A stretch of 8,707 bases of DNA, taken from contig JBJOQW010000036.1 of NCBI GenBank assembly GCA_046049665.1, forward strand, positions 1 through 8,707, written 5' to 3'. Below the pieces are notes generated by a model. It was not told where the DNA came from and made no database searches. It saw only the letters and a program-made list of their open reading frames with translations. A program made the translations under genes and the position numbers. The first letter of the stretch is position 1; each line of letters opens with the position of its first letter. Below, in pieces: positions 1-5,594 of the stretch. This stretch comes from JAAFHS01 sp046049665 (GTDB taxonomy: Bacteria; Pseudomonadota; Alphaproteobacteria; Rhodobacterales; Rhodobacteraceae).

Positions 1-329
1 CCATAGCGCCAGACCATCAGCTTCTGCTCGGTCCAATAGGTAAACGCCCCCGTCCAGACCATGTCATTGCAGCGGTTCAGCACGTCATACAGCTCGCCCA
101 TGCGGCCTTCGGGCGGCTCCATTTCGAACGTGCAGATCAGGCGCAGCGTTTCATCCTGCGGGTTCCACGCCAGCGTCAGCGAATAGGTCCGCCATTGCCC
201 TTCCACCGCCATGGCAATCTGGTCATCCGTGACGCGGTCAAATTCCCATGCATGGGATTCCGCCAGCGTCTCGACGATGTCGATCGGATGCAGATCCTCG
301 GTCGAAAGATAGTCTTCGATGTGTGACAT
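1..329 (-). CDS. YbjN domain-containing protein, 5' part only (C-terminus beyond the window)
   Basis: The frame opens with ATG at 329 and stays open to base 1, giving about 109 N-terminal residues (MSHIEDYLSTEDLHPIDIVE...) that run off the edge. The sequence is acidic, with an early segment LHPIDIVETLAESHAWEF and a later stretch rich in W, Y and F (QWRTYSLTLAWN, then WTGAFTYWTEQKLMVWRYG). This matches the YbjN family, whose fold resembles type III secretion chaperones. In E. coli YbjN overexpression affects motility and stress phenotypes, but its biochemical role is not established. No signal peptide or membrane segment is visible, so a cytoplasmic protein is expected. The upstream purine-rich stretch (GGGGCCGGG shortly before the ATG) is only a moderate ribosome site. 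The start is supported by the good N-terminal match and lack of a better upstream ATG. The family assignment rests on recalled resemblance. Confidence 0.8.
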   Translation of the reverse strand, partial: MSHIEDYLSTEDLHPIDIVETLAESHAWEFDRVTDDQIAMAVEGQWRTYSLTLAWNPQDETLRLICTFEMEPPEGRMGELYDVLNRCNDMVWTGAFTYWTEQKLMVWRY

Positions 330-485
330 GTGCCCGGCCCCAATGTTTGCGCTGTCTGGCGAAGTGACCCACCATCAGCAGCTTATCTGGCAAGGATCAG
401 CGTTTGCCTGACGCCGCCCTTACTAGATATGGTGTGACCAGAACGAAAGCCTGTAAAGCACTTTCTGCGCAAAAACGCTGTGGAC

Positions 486-524
486 GAATCATTTTTTCGA
501 ATCAGATGCCCCGATTCGCGAATC
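486..524. promoter_or_regulatory. Cluster of four GANTC (CcrM-type) sites
   Basis: GAATC occurs at 486-490, 499-503 and 520-524, and GATTC at 513-517: four GANTC sites in 39 bp. The first two lie in a 7-base direct repeat (CGAATCA at 485-491 and 498-504) separated by a run of six T. The last two form the halves of the palindrome at 510-527. GANTC is the target of the CcrM adenine methyltransferase of many Alphaproteobacteria, and promoters with such sites can be controlled by methylation with GcrA. The cluster is about 155 bp upstream of the ybjN-like start and just past the end of the sugar transferase, so control of the ybjN-like gene is possible but inferred. Confidence 0.55.
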
Positions 525-527
525 GGG
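510..527. repeat. Perfect 18-bp palindrome
   Basis: CCCGATTCGCGAATCGGG is perfectly self-complementary. As RNA it could form a 7-bp stem with a CGCG loop, 15 bases after the sugar transferase stop on the minus strand. No T run follows it on that strand (an A-rich stretch follows), so it is not a classical intrinsic terminator. It could be a protein-binding dyad or a 3' mRNA structure. Confidence 0.6.
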
Positions 528-542
528 CACAGAAAACGGGCG

Positions 543-1187
543 TCAGTAGGCCCCGCGACCGTCCAGAACGACCCTGACAGTACGCAGCAGTATCCCGAAA
601 TCACGCAGCAGGCTGGGGTGGCGCACGTAATCAACATCCAGCGCGATCATGTCATCAAAGCTGATATCCGCCCGGCCAGACACCTGCCACAGCCCCGTAA
701 TGCCCGGCAGCGCTGCCAGACGTTCGCGCGCGGGTGCGGGGTATGCTGCCACTTCGGCGGGCAAGGCAGGGCGTGGTCCGACCAGGCTCATCTCGCCTTT
801 CAGCACGTTCCACAGTTGTGGCAATTCATCCAGTGACGTGCGCCGCAGAAGGCGGCCTACACGCGTGATGCGCGGATCATCCTTGGCCTTGAAGCACAGG
901 CCATCCCGGTCGCCCGACAGGCCCGCCAGCAGGCTTTCGGCATTCGCGACCATAGACCGGAACTTGACCATGCCAAAGGTCTGGCCATCCTTGCCCACCC
1001 GCGTCTGCACAAAAAACACCGGGCCGCGCGTATCAAGCTTGATCGCAAGCGCCACCAGCGCCAGCAGCGGCCAGATCGCCAGCAGGCCAAGTGTGGTCAG
1101 CGCCAGATCCATCCCGCGCTTGGCAAGGCGATAGAAACCCCAACCCGAAACCGCAATCGGAGAAGCAAGGACATTAGTGTGGGCCAT
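543..1187 (-). CDS. Monotopic sugar transferase (undecaprenyl-phosphate sugar phosphotransferase family)
   Basis: This 214-residue protein belongs to the bacterial sugar transferase family (PglC/ExoY/WbaP C-terminal type). Such enzymes move a sugar-1-phosphate from a nucleotide sugar to undecaprenyl phosphate, the first membrane step of exopolysaccharide, capsule or O-antigen synthesis. Visible marks are a hydrophobic, proline-containing segment at about 27-50 (the re-entrant membrane helix), KFRSM at 75-79, the Asp-Glu catalytic pair in LDELPQLWN (D120, E121), VGPRP at 136-140 and PGITGLWQVSGR at about 161-172. The N-terminal four-helix region of WbaP-type enzymes is absent, so this is the short form. 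I chose ATG at 1187 because GGGAAG lies about 10 bases upstream; the in-frame GTG at 1229 has no ribosome site. No glycosyltransferase, polymerase or flippase gene adjoins it, which is unusual for this family, so the sugar and final glycan cannot be named. Confidence 0.92.
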   Translation of the reverse strand: MAHTNVLASPIAVSGWGFYRLAKRGMDLALTTLGLLAIWPLLALVALAIKLDTRGPVFFVQTRVGKDGQTFGMVKFRSMVANAESLLAGLSGDRDGLCFKAKDDPRITRVGRLLRRTSLDELPQLWNVLKGEMSLVGPRPALPAEVAAYPAPARERLAALPGITGLWQVSGRADISFDDMIALDVDYVRHPSLLRDFGILLRTVRVVLDGRGAY

Positions 1188-1236
1188 GGCAGTGGTCTTC
1201 CCGGCGGCGCGGGGAAAATCCCTCTGCACGGCGCGC

Positions 1237-1265
1237 GATCTATGTCAAATGACCGCGCCAGACAA
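1237..1265 (-). promoter_or_regulatory. Candidate sigma-70-type promoter for the sugar transferase
   Basis: On the minus strand TTGTCT (1265-1260) and TAGATC (1242-1237) are separated by 17 bases and lie about 50 bases upstream of the chosen ATG. The boxes match the consensus 4/6 and 3/6. A perfect TTGACA also occurs inside the spacer (1248-1243) but has no matching -10. The location supports separate transcription from ubiK; the call is weak. Confidence 0.3.
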
Positions 1266-1267
1266 AT

Positions 1268-1289
1268 GGGAAATCGTCGCACATTTCCC
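1268..1289 (-). terminator. Candidate weak terminator after ubiK
   Basis: GGGAAAT (1268-1274) and ATTTCCC (1283-1289) form a 7-bp perfect stem with an 8-base loop, starting 23 bases after the ubiK stop. On the minus strand the stem is followed by ATTTGTC, a poor T tract. It may end ubiK transcripts partially, in line with a promoter candidate for the next gene just beyond it. Confidence 0.35.
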
Positions 1290-1312
1290 CCCGTCATCTT
1301 GCCGGAAAAGAA

Positions 1313-1567
1313 TCAGGTTTTCTTAGGCTTTGCGCCTTCAAGTGCAGCCAGCCGTGCCGAGAGCGCCTCATTCTCTTCGCGGGCCTTTTGCGCCATCGCG
1401 CGCACGGCATCAAACTCTTCGCGCGTCACGAAATCACGGTCGGCCATCCAGCGGTCAATGAAGCCCTTCATGGCGGTTTCCGCCTCGGTCTTGGCCCCCT
1501 GCGCCACGCCCATGGCATTGGTCATCAGTTGCGACATGTCATCGAAAAACTTGTTGCGGGTCTGCAT
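1313..1567 (-). CDS. ubiK: Accessory factor UbiK-like (BMFP domain) protein
   Basis: This 84-residue protein matches the BMFP/YqiC family, now called UbiK, an accessory factor for aerobic ubiquinone synthesis in proteobacteria that interacts with UbiJ and the Ubi complex. The N-terminal half (KFFDDMSQLMTNAMGVAQGAKTEAETAMKGFIDRWM) is the amphipathic part typical of the family. The segment MADRDFVTREEFDAVRAMAQKAREENEALSARLAALE at about 41-77 is a predicted coiled coil, which supports multimerisation, and the tail is lysine-rich (AKPKKT). The length fits the family. The start is well supported by GGAGGT about 5 bases upstream. A 4-base G:C stem with a CAA loop lies just 5' of that ribosome site and might modulate it. 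The gene is divergent from lgt. Confidence 0.88.
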   Translation of the reverse strand: MQTRNKFFDDMSQLMTNAMGVAQGAKTEAETAMKGFIDRWMADRDFVTREEFDAVRAMAQKAREENEALSARLAALEGAKPKKT

Positions 1568-1590
1568 CGGGCACCTCCGGGGTTGCCCCC

Positions 1591-1620
1591 CTTATATGGC
1601 GCTGTGCATCGGGGCTGCAA
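1591..1620 (-). promoter_or_regulatory. Candidate ubiK promoter
   Basis: On the minus strand TTGCAG (1620-1615) and TATAAG (1596-1591) are 18 bases apart. The -10 box matches 5/6 and the -35 box 3/6. The expected start of transcription is about 20 bases before the ubiK ATG, giving a short leader with the GGAGGT site. The -35 lies back to back with the -35 candidate of lgt, 2 bp away. Confidence 0.4.
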
Positions 1621-1622
1621 GG

Positions 1623-1651
1623 TTGACTTCCCCTTGTCTGCACCGGAAAAC
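1623..1651 (+). promoter_or_regulatory. Candidate promoter of the lgt-midA-pgeF operon
   Basis: TTGACT (1623-1628, 5/6 match) is followed after 17 bases by GAAAAC (1646-1651, 3/6 match), about 28 bases before the lgt start. The -10 box is poor, so the assignment rests on the good -35 and the position in the only non-coding gap upstream of the operon. Confidence 0.3.
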
Positions 1652-1679
1652 GGGGCCGCAATCGCACCACAGGAGAATG

Positions 1680-2555
1680 ATGGACTACATCCCCTTCCCG
1701 AACATCTCGCCCAACCTTGTGGCGTTCGAGGCGTTCGGCATGACCTTTGCCCTGCGCTGGTATGCGTTGGCCTATATTGCGGGCCTGCTGATCGGCTGGT
1801 GGCTGATCCGCCGCGCAATTGCGAACGCGGCCTTGTGGACAGGCGCCGCCCCTGCCACGGCCGAACAGATTGAACGGTTTTTCACATGGGCGATCATCGG
1901 CGTCATCCTTGGCGGTCGGACGGGTTTCGTACTGTTCTACCGGCTGGATTATTACATTCAGAACCCGTGGGAGATTCCGCGCGTCTGGGAAGGTGGTATG
2001 TCCTTTCACGGCGGCTTTCTGGGTGTGGTCGTGGCGGGACTGCTGTTCTGCCGCCTGAACGGCATTCCACCGCTGAAAATGGGCGATCTGCTGGCCATCG
2101 CTGCACCGCCCGGCCTGTTGCTTGGCCGTCTGGCAAATTTCATCAATGCCGAGCTTTGGGGCCGCCAGACAACGCTGCCATGGGGTGTGGCCTTTCCGGG
2201 CGAGGCCGCACAGGATTGCGGCCCCTTGGTGGATATCTGCGCGCGCCATCCCAGCCAGCTGTATGAGGCCGCGATGGAAGGGCTGATCCTTGGCGCCGTG
2301 TTGTTGTGGCTGGCCTTCCGGCGCGGCTGGTTCCGCACGCCGGGGCGGCTGATGGGGCTGTTTCTGGCAGGCTATGGCGTGGCGCGTTTCATCGTGGAAT
2401 TCGTCCGCCAGCCTGACCCGCAGTTCATATCGGAAGGCAACCCCCTGGGCCTTGCCCTGCAATCGGGCGGCTATGGCCTGACCATGGGGCAGATCCTGTC
2501 GCTTCCCATGATTGCCCTTGGCCTGTGGTTCATTGCACGCGCGAAGGTGGCATGA
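1680..2555 (+). CDS. lgt: Prolipoprotein diacylglyceryl transferase
   Basis: Lgt transfers diacylglycerol from phosphatidylglycerol to the lipobox cysteine of prolipoproteins at the inner membrane, the first step of lipoprotein maturation. The 291-residue product has several hydrophobic membrane segments (for example 19-45, 68-88, 109-124, 136-148, 199-213, 225-240 and 270-286). It also has the family signatures GGRTGFVLFYRLDYY (78-92), MSFHGG (107-112), GRLANFINAELWGR (149-162), RHPSQLYEA (189-197) and RFIVEFVRQPDPQ (236-248). Counterparts of E. coli H103, R143, N146, E151, R239 and E243 appear to be H110, R150, N153, E158, R236 and E240, so it should be active. Two ATG codons lie in tandem (1677 and 1680). 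AGGAG at 1671-1675 leaves only 1 base before the first but 4 before the second, so I chose 1680. Its stop overlaps the next gene by 4 bases. Confidence 0.97.
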   Translation: MDYIPFPNISPNLVAFEAFGMTFALRWYALAYIAGLLIGWWLIRRAIANAALWTGAAPATAEQIERFFTWAIIGVILGGRTGFVLFYRLDYYIQNPWEIPRVWEGGMSFHGGFLGVVVAGLLFCRLNGIPPLKMGDLLAIAAPPGLLLGRLANFINAELWGRQTTLPWGVAFPGEAAQDCGPLVDICARHPSQLYEAAMEGLILGAVLLWLAFRRGWFRTPGRLMGLFLAGYGVARFIVEFVRQPDPQFISEGNPLGLALQSGGYGLTMGQILSLPMIALGLWFIARAKVA

Positions 2556-3610
2556 CCCCGCTTGCCACCCTGCTGACGCGCCGTATCCTTGAAACGGGGC
2601 CGATGACCTTGGCCGACTACATGACCGAATGCCTGTTCCACCCGCAGCACGGGTACTATGCCACGCGCGAACCTTTTGGTGCGCAAGGTGATTTTATTAC
2701 GGCACCCGAAATCAGCCAGATGTTTGGCGAATTGCTGGGCCTGTGCCTTGCGCAAGCTTGGCTGGATCAAGGCGCGCCTGCCCGCTTTACCTTGGCCGAG
2801 CTTGGCCCCGGCCGCGGCACGCTGATGGCCGATGTGCTGCGTGCCACGCGTGGCGTTCCCGGCTTTCACGCGGCCATGCAGGTAACACTAATCGAGGCTT
2901 CGCCGCGCCTGCGCAGCGTGCAACGCGACACACTGTCGGGCTATCAGTTCAGCTGGTCTGATGAAGTGGCAACCTTGCCAGAAGCACCCCTGTTCCTGCT
3001 GGCCAATGAATTCTTTGACGCCCTTCCCATCCGCCAGTTCACACGCGCCGGGCAGAATTGGGCCGAAACCATGGTCGGCGTGGCAGATGGCGCGCTGGCC
3101 CTTGGCCGCGCCACGCCCTTGCCGCTTGGCCTGCTTGCCCACCGCCTTGCCGATACCAGGGATGGTGATGTGGTCGAGGTTTGCCCCGCCGCCCCCGCCA
3201 TCATGCAGCGCATCGGCCAGCTGATCGCCACCCACGGCGGCGCTGCCCTGATCGTGGATTACGGCGGCTGGCATGGCACTGGTGATACCTTTCAGGCCAT
3301 GCGTCACCATGCCCATACCAGCCCACTGTCCACCCCCGGCTTGGCGGACCTGACCGCCCATGTCGATTTCGCAGCCCTTGCCGCCGCCGCCCATCCTGCA
3401 CTTGCCAGCTATACCACCCAAGGCGCGCTTCTTGCCGCCCTTGGCATCCATGCCCGAGCAGATGCCCTTGCCACCCGCCTGCAGGGACAGGCGCGCGACG
3501 ATCATCACAAAGCATTGCACCGCTTGACCGCACCTGACCAAATGGGTCAGCTATTCAAAGTGCTCGCCCTGTCCCCGCCACAACACCCGCCCCTTCCCGG
3601 AATCACATGA
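2552..3610 (+). CDS. Class I SAM-dependent methyltransferase, MidA/NDUFAF7 (DUF185) family
   Basis: The 352-residue product matches the family of mitochondrial NDUFAF7 (MidA), an arginine methyltransferase acting on the NDUFS2 subunit during early complex I assembly. The bacterial counterpart of NDUFS2 is NuoD, so a role in NADH dehydrogenase assembly is a reasonable inference but not shown here. Visible features are the N-terminal GPMTLADYM (16-24), GYYA followed by GAQGDFITAPEISQMFGE (about 34-60), the SAM-binding ELGPGRGT (83-90) and the family hallmark NEFFDALPIRQF (152-163). Further on come DVVEVCP and ALIVDYGG motifs, with a histidine-rich stretch after them. The length is typical. ATG at 2552 overlaps the lgt stop as ATGA, with GAAGG 5 bases upstream inside lgt, indicating translational coupling. 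Substrate is the main uncertainty. Confidence 0.93.
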   Translation: MTPLATLLTRRILETGPMTLADYMTECLFHPQHGYYATREPFGAQGDFITAPEISQMFGELLGLCLAQAWLDQGAPARFTLAELGPGRGTLMADVLRATRGVPGFHAAMQVTLIEASPRLRSVQRDTLSGYQFSWSDEVATLPEAPLFLLANEFFDALPIRQFTRAGQNWAETMVGVADGALALGRATPLPLGLLAHRLADTRDGDVVEVCPAAPAIMQRIGQLIATHGGAALIVDYGGWHGTGDTFQAMRHHAHTSPLSTPGLADLTAHVDFAALAAAAHPALASYTTQGALLAALGIHARADALATRLQGQARDDHHKALHRLTAPDQMGQLFKVLALSPPQHPPLPGIT

Positions 3611-4359
3611 CGCTTGAGATCATCACCTCTGGCCTGCTTGGCTCCCCCCACGGGTTCTTTACCCGCAAGGGCGGTGCGTCTTCCGGCATTTTCGCGGGCC
3701 TCAACTGCGGGTCCGGGTCATCCGACATGGCCGAAGCCGTGCAGATCAACCGCGCCCGCGTGGCCGAAGCCATGGATGTGCCCCCCAGCCACCTTGTGTC
3801 TGTGCATCAGGTCCATTCCGCCGATGTGGTCCACGTCACCGCCCCCCTGCCCATCCGCCCGCAGGTGGATGCCATGGTCACAGCAACCCCCGGCCTTGCC
3901 TTGGGCATTCTGACGGCCGACTGCCAACCCGTCCTGTTCCATGATGCGCGCGCCCATGTCATCGGTGCCGCCCATGCCGGCTGGCGCGGTACCAAGGATG
4001 GCGTCCTGCAGGCCACCGTCGCCGCGATGGAGGCCATTGGCGCCAGCCGCAAGAACATCCACGCCGTGATTGGCCCGACCATCAGCCAATCCGCCTATGA
4101 GGTTGGCCCTGAATTCCTGCAGGGCTTTCTGGATGATGATCCCGCCAATTCCCGTTACTTTTCCGGCGGCAAGGGCGACCGCGCCCTGTTCAACCTGCCT
4201 GCCTTCGGCCTTGCCCAATTGCGTGATGCGGGTGTCGGACAGGCCGAATGGACCGGGCATTGCACCTATACTGACGCCGATCGATTCTTTTCCTACCGCC
4301 GCACCACTCACTTGAAAGAGGCCGACTATGGCCGCCTGATTTCGGTCATCCGCCTGTAA
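3607..4359 (+). CDS. pgeF: Peptidoglycan editing factor / YfiH-YlmD family (DUF152, laccase domain) protein
   Basis: The 250-residue product is a full-length PgeF (YfiH) family member. In E. coli this cytoplasmic enzyme corrects errors of MurC by acting on UDP-MurNAc carrying L-serine instead of L-alanine. Older annotations call the family polyphenol oxidase or purine nucleoside phosphorylase LACC1-type, and related members have such activities in vitro. The metal-binding triad is visible as H70 in SVHQVHS, C106 in LTADCQPVLF and H123 in AAHAGWRG. Also present are HGFFTRKGG (15-23), AVIGPTISQSAYEVGPEF (153-170) and the C-terminal CTYTDADRFFSYRR (219-232). ATG at 3607 overlaps the methyltransferase stop as ATGA, so the gene is probably translated by coupling; no independent strong ribosome site is seen. 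It is the last gene of the operon and is followed at once by a hairpin. Confidence 0.93.
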   Translation: MTLEIITSGLLGSPHGFFTRKGGASSGIFAGLNCGSGSSDMAEAVQINRARVAEAMDVPPSHLVSVHQVHSADVVHVTAPLPIRPQVDAMVTATPGLALGILTADCQPVLFHDARAHVIGAAHAGWRGTKDGVLQATVAAMEAIGASRKNIHAVIGPTISQSAYEVGPEFLQGFLDDDPANSRYFSGGKGDRALFNLPAFGLAQLRDAGVGQAEWTGHCTYTDADRFFSYRRTTHLKEADYGRLISVIRL

Positions 4360-4384
4360 CTGCGGCCAAAACGCGGCAGCTTTT
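4360..4384 (+). terminator. Candidate intrinsic terminator of the lgt operon
   Basis: The stem begins at the first base after the pgeF stop. CTGC.GC (4360-4366) pairs with GC.GCAG (4373-4379), giving 6 pairs plus one G-G mismatch around an A-rich loop, and CTTTT follows at 4380-4384. The T run is short, so termination may be partial. A perfect TTGACA (4383-4388) begins inside the T run, but no good -10 box follows at 16-18 bases. Confidence 0.45.
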
Positions 4385-4493
4385 GACACGGCATTGTCTC
4401 AATTCATGCAGTGAAACATCAGAAAACCCATGATTGTCTCGTTTTTCTGAACAATCTGCAGCGCACTTGCCCGCCATAATTGACCACCGCATC

Positions 4494-4517
4494 ACCTGCA
4501 AAAAATCGCAGGTTTTT
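4494..4517 (+). terminator. Small hairpin with T run upstream of the 47-residue gene
   Basis: ACCTGC (4494-4499) and GCAGGT (4508-4513) form a 6-bp stem around an A-rich loop, ending in a run of five T (4513-4517). It could be a second weak terminator about 135 bases after pgeF, or an attenuator-like leader element for the small gene starting at 4605. No leader peptide was identified. Confidence 0.3.
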
Positions 4518-4604
4518 CACGTTCGCCAAAACAGTGCCGCAATCGCAGGGCAGATTATCCTTAACGCGGAAACATTGCCGCCTTTCGAACAAGGGACCAT
4601 TGCC

Positions 4605-4748
4605 ATGAAACCACAACGCCGTTGGTTGAAATCCGTCATCGCCGCCAGCGAGGCACAAGTGCCAGCCATGCCATGGACACGCGGTCAGCGCCGCAAACCA
4701 AAGTCACTGACAGTATCTGCACCAAAACCTGCCATCGCTGCGCGCTGA
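4605..4748 (+). CDS. Putative small basic protein (47 residues), unknown function
   Basis: ATG at 4605 opens a 47-residue frame closed by TGA at 4746-4748. The product is strongly basic, with 5 Lys and 6 Arg against a single Glu. It has an N-terminal MKPQRRWLKSVIAAS segment that could form an amphipathic helix, a central MPWTRGQRR motif and a Pro/Ala/Lys-rich tail ending in AIAAR. AAGGG at 4591-4595 lies 9 bases upstream, an acceptable ribosome site; the longer frame back to 4434 has no such site. I recall short Rhodobacterales proteins of similar W-L-K-S-V-I...P-W-x-R-G-x-R-R pattern but cannot verify this. It could bind nucleic acid or membranes because of its charge, which is inference only. 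It might also be a chance frame. Confidence 0.5.
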   Translation: MKPQRRWLKSVIAASEAQVPAMPWTRGQRRKPKSLTVSAPKPAIAAR

Positions 4749-5061
4749 TTCGACCATAAGCAGCGCCTTCTTTGCCCTGTTTGCCAGTGCTTTAGTGAAC
4801 AATGCGCAGGCAAGGTCCGGATCGTTTCCACGAATTCAGGCCTGGCTGCCCAAATTTTGACACGCATGTCGGAATAAGGCAGCTTGGTGTCACAGAGTTC
4901 ATTCTGTCGCCCATGACGGTCTGTGCATCTTGCGACAACTGTCAAAGATCAGCCCGGCAAAGGCTGAACCTTGGGATCGATGCTCGGTAAGGCGGCCCTG
5001 GTGCACCCTCTGAAGGCACCGCAAAGGGGCCGCCTATCTGCTTTTTGGGGCTACCCGCGCC
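4749..5061. other. Non-coding stretch of about 310 bases
   Basis: I recognise no protein gene here; frames on both strands lack ribosome sites and family features. It holds a perfect TTGACA at 4857-4862 without a good -10 box, several GACA/TGTC half-sites (for example GACA-N4-TGTC at 4859-4870 and GACA-AC-TGTC at 4934-4943) and the long hairpin at 4990-5035. It may be the 3' untranslated region of the small gene, an untranslated RNA, or degenerate sequence. Confidence 0.5.
4990..5035 (+). terminator. Two-tier hairpin with plus-strand T run; possible terminator
   Basis: AGGCGGCCC (4990-4998) pairs perfectly with GGGCCGCCT (5027-5035). Inside, GGTGC (5000-5004) pairs with GCACC (5016-5020), giving a stacked hairpin with an asymmetric internal loop. 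On the plus strand five T follow at 5042-5046, 6 bases after the stem, so it could end a plus-strand transcript from the 4400-4900 region. On the minus strand it lies 26 bases past the lrp stop but has no T run there, so it may only protect the lrp mRNA end. Confidence 0.45.
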
Positions 5062-5562
5062 TTACGCCTGCTTCGCCAGCCGCGCCTCAAGCACTTCAAA
5101 GCTCAGACCCGGCTCATCCTTCGCACAGCGGATCACAAGGCTGGTCTTCACACTGGCCACATTCGCCGCCGATGTCAGCTGTTCCGTCAGAAACGTCTGG
5201 AACGTTGACAGGTCAGGTGCCACGCATTTCAGGATGAAATCGATCTCGCCGTTCAGCATGTGGCATTCACGCACCAAGGGCAGCGCCCGGCAATGCGCCT
5301 CAAATGCAGAAAGGTCCCGTTCGGCCTGGCTTTGCAGCCGCACCATCGCAAAGACCTGCACTTCGAACCCCAGTTCGCGCGCATTGATATCTGCATGATA
5401 GCCCCGGATATACCCCGCCTCTTCCAGCGTGCGGACCCGCCGCAGGCATGGCGGAGCCGAAATGCCCACCCGGCTGGCCAGTTCGACATTCGTCATCCGT
5501 CCGTCGGCCTGCAATTCTGCCAGTATTTGGCGGTCAATCGGGTCTAACTTGTGTCCGGCCAT
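5062..5562 (-). CDS. Lrp/AsnC family transcriptional regulator
   Basis: The 166-residue product has the two-domain layout of the family: an N-terminal winged helix-turn-helix (LDPIDRQILAELQADGRMTNVELASRVGISAPPCLRRVRTLEEAGYI, 6-52) and a C-terminal RAM ligand-binding and oligomerisation domain (about 66-145). The latter contains VRECHMLNGEIDFILKCVAPD, the usual effector-pocket segment. Such regulators sense amino acids or related small molecules and often control their own or a divergent gene. The start at 5562 is chosen because AGGGGG lies about 5 bases upstream and the family's typical LDxxDRxIL start follows within six residues. In-frame ATGs further upstream would add atypical sequence reaching into the promoter region. 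The gene is divergent from trxB across a 187-bp gap containing an operator-like dyad, so autoregulation or control of trxB is likely but unproven. The effector cannot be told from sequence. Confidence 0.93.
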   Translation of the reverse strand: MAGHKLDPIDRQILAELQADGRMTNVELASRVGISAPPCLRRVRTLEEAGYIRGYHADINARELGFEVQVFAMVRLQSQAERDLSAFEAHCRALPLVRECHMLNGEIDFILKCVAPDLSTFQTFLTEQLTSAANVASVKTSLVIRCAKDEPGLSFEVLEARLAKQA

Positions 5563-5594
5563 CCGCGCCCCCTGCAATTCCAGCATTCTATGTA

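Larger units (their letters stand above)
330..542. other. Intergenic region between sugar transferase and ybjN-like gene
   Basis: No gene of its own is supported in these 213 bases; the open frames across it are shadows or lack start signals. It holds the GANTC and palindrome cluster at 486-527 and must contain, or lie downstream of, the promoter of the ybjN-like gene. I could not find a convincing -35/-10 pair on the minus strand here. Confidence 0.6.

Noticed and set aside
510..527. Palindrome considered as an intrinsic terminator of the sugar transferase.
   Set aside because: The minus strand after the stem is A-rich rather than T-rich, so the required U tract is absent.
480..1134. Plus-strand open frames across the sugar transferase gene.
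   Set aside because: They are antisense shadows of a G+C-rich gene and show no family features.
1179..1679. Long upstream extension of the lgt frame on the plus strand.
   Set aside because: It would run antisense through ubiK, and lgt has its own start with AGGAG at 1671-1675 and the family's expected N-terminus there.
4555..4567. TTAA-containing stretch considered as a CtrA binding site.
   Set aside because: Only one half-site is present; the second TTAA at the required 7-base spacing is missing.
4685..4945. 86-residue open frame on the minus strand.
   Set aside because: It overlaps the better-supported small gene, has no visible ribosome site and no recognisable motif, and its composition looks like chance coding.
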